A stretch of 9,538 bases of DNA, taken from the NCBI GenBank assembly GCA_021204765.1, contig JAJPYU010000032.1:1-9538 (forward strand), given 5' to 3'. Both the position numbers and the translations under genes were made by a program. Below the pieces are notes generated by a model that was given only the letters and a program-made list of their open reading frames with translations, ran no database searches and was not told where the DNA came from. Below are positions 1 through 6,422 of this stretch, in pieces. Each line of letters begins with the position of its first letter. Position 1 is the first letter of the stretch. This DNA comes from Clostridiales bacterium (GTDB taxonomy: Bacteria; Bacillota; Clostridia; Lachnospirales; Lachnospiraceae).

Positions 1-1847
1 CTGAAGCAATCCTCTATTTTAGTAAATGTCTCCTGTGCGAATATACCACCCACATAGACGGAGCCGTACATCTCACCGTTGGAATAACAATGGGTCGCCT
101 CATTGTATCCGGCTCCGCAGCCAAAGAGCATAGCGGAATGTCCACCCACACAGATAACAGTATTCCCGGAGCCATAGCAATAATTCAGTACTGCTCCGGG
201 CACAGAAGCAGAGGCCCCGTTACCACCCCAGGAAATCAGACCTGAAGTATGGAAAGCCCCGTAAAGTATACTGTTTTTTATGCCGCAGCGGGTATAATCC
301 GCACGGCGTGTGATCACGCTGAGTCCTCCCACGGCACAGGTGGTTACGTTATCAATGTTACTTGAATAGTAGCTGCTGGACTTTGAGAAATATACAGAAT
401 CAGCTATTGTGATATCCGTAAAGCTGTTCCTTACTGTACCGGTATATGAAGCCATGAACAGGCCCACATTGGTGGCTCCCACCAGCTTTGCCGTCTCAAA
501 ATTGATATCTTTTACTATAAGACCAGAGGCATTTGTAATTTCAAGAAAGATAGCCTCGGTCGCTCCTGAGGCAACCCCTGAATCACCGGGGGCGAAGATA
601 CCCAGATTGTATATAGTATGACCCTGTCCATCTATTGTAATTGCAACACTCTTAGTTACTTTTACCCAGTTATGTATCTCTCCGTTTAAATCTATATCTT
701 TTTCCAGTTGGACTGTATCTCCTGAGGCAGCGTTTGTCAGGGCATACAAAAGCTGCTCACCGGAATAGACCTGCCATGTGGTCCCAGTTTTATAAGGAAG
801 ATGCAGCGGATTGGTGTCAGCGCTCGACTCACCTCCGAGTTCATCTGTGAGACCCCCCCCGGTGGCTGTCTCGCCAGTCCAGGGATCTGACACGCCTTCC
901 ATTCCCGAGCAGTCAGTCCAGGAGAAATTATTTCTGCGGTTTGCCCACATGGTATTACAGTAATCTCTCCAAGTGCCTGCCACATTATAGATGCTCTGAA
1001 TGGTCACATCTTCATTTCCCGATGTGGTCACATTCCAGTAGGCGTTCATGAGCTCATCATTAGTCTTATCGCCATCAGCCGCAGCCAGGCTTATACTGTA
1101 GTCCTCCTCATTTTCTTCTTCCTCAACAGAATCTGAAGATTCATCAGAATCCAAATACTCATCCAGATCATCATCCGTCTCATCAATCGGTTCTTCGACA
1201 GTGATGACAGCAGTGGGATCCTCACCCGAATAATCGTACTCATCCTCTGAGGCCGAGAAGGTATACTCTCCCTCCTCGTCGCCATCGTAATCGCCTTCCC
1301 AGTCCACATCTACATCCACGATGACGCCGTCCACATCTCCGTCCTCATCGCAGGTGAACCAGTGGTCGCCATCGTAACCGTCAATGGAACCGTAGACACG
1401 GTATTCCACATCTCCCACCGTGTCTCTGTCTTCTTCATCTGCATAATAAATGGAATAAATGACCGTCTCCCCTGCCGCATAGAGATCGTCGGCTGACTGG
1501 GGAGCTACATATCCGTAACTATAGTAATCATAATCATCATATTCATCGCCGTCATCTATCTGGATGACCTGGGACTGTACAAAGCTCTCTGTGTCCAGTC
1601 CCAATTCATCCAGGCTGATTATCGCACGCAAAGCAGACGGCAATTCCAGATCATCGAGATCGGTACCCACATCAACGGTCTCGCTGTATACCGGATTCAT
1701 CTGTTCCCACCTGCTTATCTCAGTCTTCTTAACAGAGGCGAAAGCACTCAGTCCTGTCGTCGGCAGCAATCCGGCCGCCAGTGCCACAGCGATCACTGCT
1801 GCCAGAATCCTTTTTTCTCTTACATGTCTTATGCTCTTCATAGTCAT
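1..1847 (-). CDS. Large secreted/surface protein with acidic linkers and beta-helix-like region (partial, C-terminus outside window)
   Basis: 615 codons are open from an ATG at 1847 to the left edge; no stop is seen, so the C-terminus and any cell-wall anchor are missing. I chose the ATG at 1847 because AGGAG at 1853-1857 lies 5 nt upstream; an in-frame ATG at 1841 is possible. Residues 1-37 form a Sec signal peptide: a basic start (KSIRHVREKR), a hydrophobic core, and a likely AFA cleavage site at 35-37. Residues about 95-115, 165-195 and 215-252 are very rich in Asp, Glu and Tyr, with DxDGDxDG-like stretches that could bind calcium (inference). From about residue 358 the protein has SGEQLLYAL, GDTVQLEKDIDLNG and ITIDGQGHTIYNL, then Gly-, Ser- and Thr-rich beta-strand repeats. 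That pattern is typical of pectate-lyase-like right-handed beta-helices in Bacillota adhesins. Eight G encode Gly330-332. The exact ligand or role is unknown; adhesion or polysaccharide binding is the best guess. Confidence 0.8.
   Translation of the reverse strand, partial: MTMKSIRHVREKRILAAVIAVALAAGLLPTTGLSAFASVKKTEISRWEQMNPVYSETVDVGTDLDDLELPSALRAIISLDELGLDTESFVQSQVIQIDDGDEYDDYDYYSYGYVAPQSADDLYAAGETVIYSIYYADEEDRDTVGDVEYRVYGSIDGYDGDHWFTCDEDGDVDGVIVDVDVDWEGDYDGDEEGEYTFSASEDEYDYSGEDPTAVITVEEPIDETDDDLDEYLDSDESSDSVEEEENEEDYSISLAAADGDKTNDELMNAYWNVTTSGNEDVTIQSIYNVAGTWRDYCNTMWANRRNNFSWTDCSGMEGVSDPWTGETATGGGLTDELGGESSADTNPLHLPYKTGTTWQVYSGEQLLYALTNAASGDTVQLEKDIDLNGEIHNWVKVTKSVAITIDGQGHTIYNLGIFAPGDSGVASGATEAIFLEITNASGLIVKDINFETAKLVGATNVGLFMASYTGTVRNSFTDITIADSVYFSKSSSYYSSNIDNVTTCAVGGLSVITRRADYTRCGIKNSILYGAFHTSGLISWGGNGASASVPGAVLNYCYGSGNTVICVGGHSAMLFGCGAGYNEATHCYSNGEMYGSVYVGGIFAQETFTKIEDCF
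853..860 (-). repeat. Homopolymeric (G)8 tract inside the surface-protein gene
   Basis: Eight consecutive C on the plus strand are eight G in the coding strand, read as ACC GGG GGG GGT CTC. With nine G the frame meets TGA within four codons. With seven G it runs about 40 residues in another frame and stops at 737-739. Only the eight-G length, or changes of three, keeps the protein intact, so the tract is a candidate slipped-strand contingency site. Switching itself is not shown by a single sequence. Confidence 0.6.
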
Positions 1848-2078
1848 ACCCTCTCCTTTTATGTATGAAAATGTCGTTACACAAAAATCATAATATATAG
1901 TTTTCCGCAGAATCCATCTGCGCCAACACACAACTACCCCTTTTTATCGCTATTACTTGTATTAAATTTCCAAGTATTTTTCTAATGCTGATTCCTGAGA
2001 CCCATATATGGGTTCTGCCCGAATCCGGGCCTTGATAGGGCTCCCCCCTTCGTCTAAAAGCTTTACGAACTTAAACAT
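1848..2078 (-). promoter_or_regulatory. Long structured 5' leader of the surface-protein gene (predicted)
   Basis: From the promoter at 2085-2113 transcription should begin near 2078, giving about 231 nt of leader before the ATG at 1847. In transcript order it contains a G-rich run (AAGGGGGGAGCCC, about 2038-2050), a hairpin at 2017-2030 (GCCCG/CGGGC), a 14-bp palindrome at 2000-2013, a weaker inverted repeat at 1954-1976 (6-bp arms, 11-nt spacer) and a hairpin at 1906-1922 (CGCAGA/TCTGCG, 5-nt loop), then the ribosome binding site. The GCCC and GGGC blocks at 2017-2042 can pair in more than one way. I compared it from memory with TPP, SAM, c-di-GMP, ydaO, T-box, lysine and guanidine consensus motifs and found no match. 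It holds no gene that I can support. Confidence 0.5.
2000..2030 (-). repeat. Twin adjacent hairpins in the leader
   Basis: Two stem-loops stand side by side with a 3-nt spacer. ACCCATATATGGGT (2000-2013) is a perfect 14-bp palindrome, and GCCCG/CGGGC with a 4-nt loop spans 2017-2030. They are GC-rich against AT-rich surroundings. The first could also be a DNA operator for a dimeric regulator. Neither is followed by a T tract in either direction, so they do not look like terminators. Confidence 0.6.
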
Positions 2079-2084
2079 TTATGT

Positions 2085-2113
2085 ATTCTAATTGTTTTTT
2101 TATGTGGTGTCAA
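2085..2113 (-). promoter_or_regulatory. Sigma-A-type promoter for the surface-protein gene
   Basis: On the minus strand a perfect -35 box TTGACA (2113-2108) is followed by a 17-bp AT-rich spacer and the -10 box TAGAAT (2090-2085), five of six bases from TATAAT. Spacing is optimal for the housekeeping sigma factor. The predicted start is near 2078, well upstream of the coding start. Confidence 0.7.
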
Positions 2114-2208
2114 CAGGTTTTCAACAAAAAATTGTGGAAAAAGTCAAATTCGCATCTCCAGTTGACTTTAAAATTCCCATGGAGTACACAGTTTAATGAG
2201 AATAAGGT

Positions 2209-2859
2209 ATGCAAATGTTAACCCGCTGGGGCGCAGGCATGGGAATATATTTAAATCCTGGCAGTAATCCATTCAGGTACATACTGTCCGACACATATGT
2301 CGATAAGACCGGGCTTATCGAATTTATCAATGGCACTATAGGTACTCCCCGCAGAATGACCTGTGTTTCCCGTGCCAGACGCTTCGGGAAATATATGAAT
2401 GAGCTGAACGTGATCTGCATCGACATAACGTGGACTATTTCTATGCTGCGAAATGTAAAAAAGGTCGTTTCAGATATTGAAAGTGAGGTTATTGAGGAAA
2501 TTCGCATTGCCTATCCCGACTGTGTTCATGAAAATGAGACAGCACTTTCCAAAGCACTCATGGCTGTCACCATGGAGACCGGTAGGCAATTCTTCTTCAT
2601 CATCGACGAGTGGGATGCTCTTTTCCGCGAGGCGAAAGACGACAATGCGGTGCAGAAAGAATATATCCAGCTCCTGCGTAGTCTGTTCAAGGGTGGCCCG
2701 GCAACGGACGAGGCTATAGCCGGCGATGCCGCCATAAACCAGATCAGGGAGAAGCGCTATACCGGTGCACTGTCCGATTATAATGGAGAGATACTGCTTG
2801 TAGGCATCAATTACGATAAAGAGACAAAAAAACACAGCTGCGAGATAGAAAAAAATTGA
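2209..2859 (+). pseudogene. Internally deleted AAA-ATPase-like / PD-(D/E)XK (DUF1703-type) protein remnant
   Basis: The 216-residue frame matches, in order, pieces of a family usually about 500-580 residues long (AAA-ATPase-like domain followed by a PD-(D/E)XK nuclease-like domain). MGIYLNPG at 11-18, YVDKTGLIEF at 30-39 and SRARRFGK at 54-61 are the N-terminal ATPase part. FFFIIDEWDALFRE at 128-141 is the Walker B region. INQIREKRY at 176-184 and LLVGINYDKETKKH at 196-209 are the extreme C-terminus. About 40 residues seem missing after the Walker A lysine, and roughly 300 between residues 162 and 173, including the middle region and the ELKW nuclease motif. The Ser/Thr after the Walker A Lys61 is Tyr62. 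ATP hydrolysis and nuclease function are therefore probably lost, although the frame stays open. The start at 2209 has only a weak AAGG site; the ATG at 2239 matches the usual family start. The family's biological role is not settled. Confidence 0.65.
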
Positions 2860-3191
2860 ATTTGCCGCCCTTTCAGGTTTTGACAACTTAATTTTTTAAG
2901 ACAGTGCTTTTATCATTTCTTTAGATTTGCGTTTTTTTCTTTTTAGAATTATTCCCCGTGCTTTTATAGTTCTGACACATTTTGCTCACATTTCACCTGT
3001 AAGATAATAATCGACACAGAGAAGTAGACATTTTCCTTTTTTGACAGACCTTGTCAGAGGCAACTCTGATAAGTGTTCATTTTCATAACTCAAATCTCCC
3101 TATGTGAAAACAGCAGCCATCTGGCTGCTGTTTTCATCGTATATAGAATGGTTGCTGCCTGATCAGCGATAATAATGTAACAGGCTGAAAT
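2860..3191. other. AT-rich intergenic region between convergent genes
   Basis: This 332-bp stretch holds no convincing gene on either strand; the longest minus-strand frames with a start that I could read are under 20 codons. It contains T-rich runs, a small inverted repeat (CTTAA/TTAAG, 2887-2900), two overlapping stem-loops at 3042-3069 (TGACA/TGTCA, then TCAGAG-GCAA-CTCTGA with a GNRA-type loop), and the terminator described separately. Confidence 0.6.
3105..3136 (-). terminator. Symmetric (bidirectional) intrinsic terminator ending the lon-to-NUDIX operon
   Basis: A perfect 14-bp stem (TGAAAACAGCAGCC / GGCTGCTGTTTTCA) encloses a 4-nt loop. The A4 and T4 blocks at the base supply a U tract in both directions. 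Read on the minus strand it comes 55 nt after the NUDIX stop codon. Read on the plus strand it would also stop transcription from the remnant gene ending at 2859. Confidence 0.8.
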
Positions 3192-3809
3192 CTATCGGAT
3201 CACATCCACAAACGCCTTGAGTATCTTAGCTGTCATTCCCCAGATATTATAATCTTCATATTTATAGAACAGCACTTCCTCCGTTCGCTCGCGCCATCCG
3301 TAGTCCCTGCCGCCATGTATGCGCTCGTAGGGGAAGCCCTCCTGGGGGATCACCTTCATGCTGATGCGATAGACCTCCGGCTCATTTTCCAGGAAAAATG
3401 TGAGGGGCATGCAAAACACCGTTTCCACCTCATCGGTGCTGAATGTGCCCTCATATCCGCTCAGTATCCCGGCATAGGGATAGACGAAAAGATTCCCGCC
3501 TCCCCCGGCGAAGACATCCATCAGGCCCAGTATCTCTATCTGATCCTCTCTCACCAACAGCTCCTCCATGGTCTCGCGGACAGCTGCCTCCTGCGTGGTC
3601 TCTCCCGATTCCAACAAGCCACCGGGAAAGCAGATGTCCCCGGGCTGGCTGGCTATGTCGGCGGCACGGATTTCGAAGAGTATATCCCAGCCGTCCTCCG
3701 TCTCAATGAGAGGGATGCAGACGGCGGCCTTTTTCGCCCTGTCCAGACCTATTAAAGTTGGCTTGTGATGCTTTAACAGCTCTATTGTTTCACAAATATT
3801 TTTACTCAT
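3192..3809 (-). CDS. NUDIX hydrolase, CoA pyrophosphatase-like
   Basis: This is a 205-residue protein. NUDIX enzymes cleave nucleoside diphosphates linked to another group; the CoA subgroup cuts coenzyme A or its oxidised forms to 3',5'-ADP and phosphopantetheine. The Nudix box runs from Gly64 to Val86, with Glu70, Arg78, Glu79, Glu82 and Glu83 all present as expected for the metal-binding core; the usual late Gly is Leu85. Just before it, FEIRAADIASQPGDICFPGG resembles the subgroup's conserved R-S-x-x-L...G-x-x-x-FPGG motif, which favours CoA as substrate (inference). I placed the start at 3809, not the ATG at 3839 that lies within znuB, because AAGGAA sits 7 nt upstream and the ATG overlaps the znuB stop by 8 nt. 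That overlap suggests translational coupling. It is the last gene before the terminator. Confidence 0.85.
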   Translation of the reverse strand: MSKNICETIELLKHHKPTLIGLDRAKKAAVCIPLIETEDGWDILFEIRAADIASQPGDICFPGGLLESGETTQEAAVRETMEELLVREDQIEILGLMDVFAGGGGNLFVYPYAGILSGYEGTFSTDEVETVFCMPLTFFLENEPEVYRISMKVIPQEGFPYERIHGGRDYGWRERTEEVLFYKYEDYNIWGMTAKILKAFVDVIR

Positions 3810-4611
3810 TATTTTTCCTTCCATATATATAGGTCGCAAAAAATATCGCCGCCGCGATGATCACGATGACCGGCCCGGTGGCCAGGTCGGTGTAGTAGGA
3901 AATGATAAGCCCCAAAATCCCGGAAAACATGGAGAAGATTATAGCGAAGAGATGGTACTCCCTCACGTTTCCGGAAATATTCCTGGCTGAGGCTGCCGGC
4001 AGTATCAGCAGAGCGTTGATGAGCAAAATTCCCACCCACCTGATGGAGAGCATTACCACCAGGGCAATGAACACCGCGAAGAGATTCTCGATGAGCCCAA
4101 TCTTCACCTGCCTGCTGCGGGCCAGGGTGCGGTTCAGGCTGATAGCCTGGATGCGGTTGTAGCAGAGTATCCAGAAAATGACAGTCGCGGCAAAGAGCAG
4201 GACCAGGAATAGTATCTCCCGCTTCGTAATGCTTAAGACATCTCCCAGAAGCAGGCTGGAATACTGACTGAAATTCCCGCCCCGCGAGAGAATAGCCAGG
4301 CCGATAGCTATGCAGCAGGAGGAAAACACTGAGATGATGGTGTCCGTGGACGAGATGTTCCGGCTGCGTATCCAGTTTAAAAGCAGGGCAAAAGCCACAC
4401 CAAAGAGCACCATGGCCAGAGTGGCACTTCCCAGACCACAGATGACTCCCACAGCGATGCCGGTCAGAGCCGAGTGCCCCAGGGCGTCGGAGAAAAAAGC
4501 CATCTTGTTGCCCACTATCATGGTTCCGAGTATGCCGAAGAGGGGCGTGATGACGAGTATGGCCACGAAGGCGTATTTCATGAAATCAAACTGGAATAGT
4601 GCCATGCTCAT
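3802..4611 (-). CDS. znuB: Zinc/manganese-type ABC transporter permease (ABC-3 family)
   Basis: The 269-residue protein is hydrophobic throughout, with about eight membrane-spanning stretches (for example residues 11-31, 50-80, 92-110, 133-153, and four more in the C-terminal half). The segment FSDALGHSALTGIAVG near residues 40-55 is the family signature of ABC-3 metal permeases. It should sit in the cytoplasmic membrane as a dimer and move a divalent metal handed over by ZnuA, powered by ZnuC. The ATG at 4611 overlaps the znuC stop as ATGA, with GGGGAG 5 nt upstream; a second in-frame ATG two codons on is less likely. Zn versus Mn cannot be told from the permease alone; the symbol follows the whole cluster. 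Confidence 0.9.
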   Translation of the reverse strand: MSMALFQFDFMKYAFVAILVITPLFGILGTMIVGNKMAFFSDALGHSALTGIAVGVICGLGSATLAMVLFGVAFALLLNWIRSRNISSTDTIISVFSSCCIAIGLAILSRGGNFSQYSSLLLGDVLSITKREILFLVLLFAATVIFWILCYNRIQAISLNRTLARSRQVKIGLIENLFAVFIALVVMLSIRWVGILLINALLILPAASARNISGNVREYHLFAIIFSMFSGILGLIISYYTDLATGPVIVIIAAAIFFATYIYGRKNNE

Positions 4612-5420
4612 CTCTTCTCCCCGGCCGCTGCCTGCTCTGTGCGTCTGCCTGTGATATAGGAAAGGTCATATCTCCCGAATACTCTTTTGAAATCTTTGCT
4701 CTCATAGACCTGCCGCACATTTCCCTGACAGGCGACCGTGCCCCCGTCTAAGAGTATCACCTGATCCGCATAGCGGGCCACATACTCCAGGTCGTGAGAA
4801 ACCAGTATCACTGCCAGGTCGTAATTATTCTTAAGCCCGGAAATCGTCTGATAAAATAGCTCCATGCCGGTCTGGTCTATGCCGGACACCGGCTCATCCA
4901 GGAGTAAAAGGTCAGGCTTGTCCATTATAGCCATGGCCAGAAGCACTCTCTGCAGCTGTCCTCCGGAGAGATTGCAGACCTGTCTGTCTATCAGCTCCTC
5001 CGCGTCAAAGACTGCAAGAGCCTCGCGGATCTTCTCTGCCATTGCCTTATTCTTTCCTAAGAAAACCGGATAATTGCTCTGATAACACATGATCATGTCA
5101 TAGACGCTTAAGGGAGTCTTCTTGTCCACGTTGAGACTCTGGGGAACATAGCCCATCTTTAGCTCCATACCCTTCTCACGGGTGACCTTATCCCTGTCAT
5201 GTATCATGAATTCGATGTTGCCGCTGTGGGGAATGTCGCCCAGGATGGCCCGGATCAAAGTAGTCTTCCCGGCACCGTTCTTCCCTATGACCGCCGCCAG
5301 GGTGCCGCAGTGAATATGCAAATTGACGTCGCGGAGGATCTCCTGATCTCCTATGACAACGCCGATATCATTTATTCTTATGCAGTGTAAGCCACAAGGC
5401 TCTATTAACTTGCGAAACAT
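4608..5420 (-). CDS. znuC: Zinc/manganese-type ABC transporter ATP-binding protein
   Basis: This 270-residue cytoplasmic ATPase carries every expected motif: Walker A GKNGAGKTT at 46-54, Q-loop Gln94 in YVPQS, ABC signature LSGGQLQRV at 151-159, Walker B LLLLDEP at 171-177, D-loop SGID at 179-182, and H-loop His209 in SHD. Length is normal for the family. The last 25 or so residues (GRRTEQAAAGEKR) are a polar tail. The start at 5420 has AAAGGAG 5 nt upstream. The gene is separated from znuA by 108 nt containing large hairpins, whereas it overlaps znuB by 4 nt, so ZnuC and ZnuB are probably made in balanced amounts and ZnuA separately adjusted (inference). Confidence 0.93.
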   Translation of the reverse strand: MFRKLIEPCGLHCIRINDIGVVIGDQEILRDVNLHIHCGTLAAVIGKNGAGKTTLIRAILGDIPHSGNIEFMIHDRDKVTREKGMELKMGYVPQSLNVDKKTPLSVYDMIMCYQSNYPVFLGKNKAMAEKIREALAVFDAEELIDRQVCNLSGGQLQRVLLAMAIMDKPDLLLLDEPVSGIDQTGMELFYQTISGLKNNYDLAVILVSHDLEYVARYADQVILLDGGTVACQGNVRQVYESKDFKRVFGRYDLSYITGRRTEQAAAGEKR

Positions 5421-5432
5421 CTAAGCTCCTTT

Positions 5433-5525
5433 TATCTACACAGCGTAGATAGGCGCGAGCGAGAGAAATAGTTCACGAGAAAAACATTTCCTGTTTTTCG
5501 ACGAACTCATTTTCACGCGAGCGCC
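5433..5525 (-). repeat. Hairpin cluster between znuA and znuC
   Basis: Two stem-loops fill the 108-nt gap. In minus-strand order, positions 5525-5452 form one long imperfect hairpin with paired blocks GGCGC/GCGCC at the foot, AAAT-GTTC/GAAC-ATTT in the middle and GAAAAAC/GTTTTTC near a 7-nt loop. Next, 5451-5433 forms a perfect 7-bp stem (TATCTAC/GTAGATA, 5-nt loop) that ends 2 nt before the AGGAG of znuC. Neither has a downstream T run, so full termination is unlikely. Likely roles are RNA stability, partial attenuation or control of znuC translation. I saw no clear Zur-type operator or promoter here. Confidence 0.55.
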
Positions 5526-5528
5526 AAA

Positions 5529-6422
5529 TTAATAAGCTTCTTTGATTAGTTCCAGGTTTTTACGCATACCTTCTAAGTAAGAGTCAGCGTCGTCATAGGA
5601 GCCCCGCGTCAGCGGATCGATATAGACCACGGCGACGTCGGATTCAGCCTCCATGCGGTCCCCCATATCCTTTCCGTAGAGCTCCTCCGCCAGTATCACC
5701 GGTACATCATCCGTCTCGATGGTCGCGAGAATGTCCGCCACCTCACCGGCGGAAACCTGGCGCTCCTCGTCCAGATCCATCTCACCTGCCACATCCAGTC
5801 CCATCTCATCGGCCAGATATTCGTAGGCCTCATGGAAGAGTATCACCGGCTGTCCGGCAAGCTCACCTGCCAGATCCGCATACTCATCCTCCAGAGCCTG
5901 CACTTCAGCTATATATTCGTCCGTATTTTCCTGATAAATGTCGCTGCGGCCCGGATCCTCCGCTATAAGTCCCTCACAGATATTTTCCACCTGACTCCTG
6001 TAGAGAGCCATGCTCATCCAGGCGTGGGCGTTGTCCTCTATGAGATCCAGTCCCTCGCAGGCATCTATAATGGTGAGCTCCGGGTACTGCTCCGCCACCT
6101 TTTCCAGGAAATCCTCTATGCCACCGCCATTTATAATGAAGACGTCTGCCGTAGAGAGCAGCTTCATGTCCTCGGTGGTCAGCTGATAATCGTGAAGACA
6201 GCCGGTCTGGGGCTCGCTCAGGTTCGTGAGGGTAACGTCCCCGGCATCCCCGATGACATTCTTAGCCGCCACATACATGGGATAGAAGGAGGTCACCACG
6301 TTAAGCTCCGACTCATTACCTGCTGTTGTCTTCTGTCCGTGCCGGTACAGAGCCGTAAATCCCGCTCCTGCCGCCAGTATCACCACCAGCAGCACCAGGG
6401 AGAACACATACTTATTCTTCAC
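5529..6422 (-). CDS. znuA: Metal ABC transporter substrate-binding protein (ZnuA/AdcA-like), no lipobox
   Basis: I start this 297-residue protein at GTG (6422): AAGGA lies 8 nt upstream, and the start falls in the end of ysxC with an 11-nt overlap. An upstream ATG at 6497 would add 25 residues read out of frame through ysxC and is unlikely. Residues 7-25 are a hydrophobic export segment. It has no Cys, so the lipobox expected for a Gram-positive binding protein is absent; the protein may be anchored by an uncleaved helix. The mature part has the ZnuA fold: VTSFYPMY at 43-50, GCLHDYQLT at 74-82, ADVFIINGGG at 92-101, HAW at 133-135 and FHEAYEYLA at 196-204. His77, His133 and His197 are the three conserved metal ligands. 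The fourth is probably one of the acidic residues in AEELYG (245-250) or further on. The His-rich loop of many zinc receptors is missing. Zinc is the likeliest substrate, manganese possible. Confidence 0.88.
   Translation of the reverse strand: MKNKYVFSLVLLVVILAAGAGFTALYRHGQKTTAGNESELNVVTSFYPMYVAAKNVIGDAGDVTLTNLSEPQTGCLHDYQLTTEDMKLLSTADVFIINGGGIEDFLEKVAEQYPELTIIDACEGLDLIEDNAHAWMSMALYRSQVENICEGLIAEDPGRSDIYQENTDEYIAEVQALEDEYADLAGELAGQPVILFHEAYEYLADEMGLDVAGEMDLDEERQVSAGEVADILATIETDDVPVILAEELYGKDMGDRMEAESDVAVVYIDPLTRGSYDDADSYLEGMRKNLELIKEAY

Noticed and set aside
409..621. Plus-strand frame of 70 codons opposite the surface-protein gene
   Set aside because: Antisense to a well-supported gene, with no ribosome binding site or recognisable protein features.
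737..985. Minus-strand frame of 82 codons inside the surface-protein gene
   Set aside because: It is a shifted-frame shadow of the long open frame; it matters only as the reading that a seven-G tract would enter.
1954..1976. Inverted repeat TACTTG/CAAGTA as a terminator
   Set aside because: The stem is only 6 bp with an 11-nt AT-rich loop; too weak, although it could still be an operator.
1981..2050. Known riboswitch (TPP, SAM, c-di-GMP, ydaO) in the leader
   Set aside because: CTGAGA and CCGAATCC-like strings occur on the plus strand only, opposite to the predicted transcript, and the other conserved parts are missing.
2162..2190. Possible plus-strand promoter TTGACT-17-TACACA before the remnant gene
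   Set aside because: The -35 is good, but the -10 matches only three of six bases and lacks the final T; too weak to list as a feature.
2209..2859. A new defence-type ATPase/nuclease system
   Set aside because: The gene is a shortened member of a known family with both catalytic parts damaged and has no partner gene beside it.
3041..3070. TTGACA as a plus-strand -35 box
   Set aside because: No acceptable -10 follows at 16-18 bp, and no plus-strand gene lies downstream.
3810..3839. N-terminal extension of the NUDIX gene from the ATG at 3839
   Set aside because: It lies in the znuB coding end, while the ATG at 3809 has AAGGAA at good spacing and an overlap typical of coupled genes.
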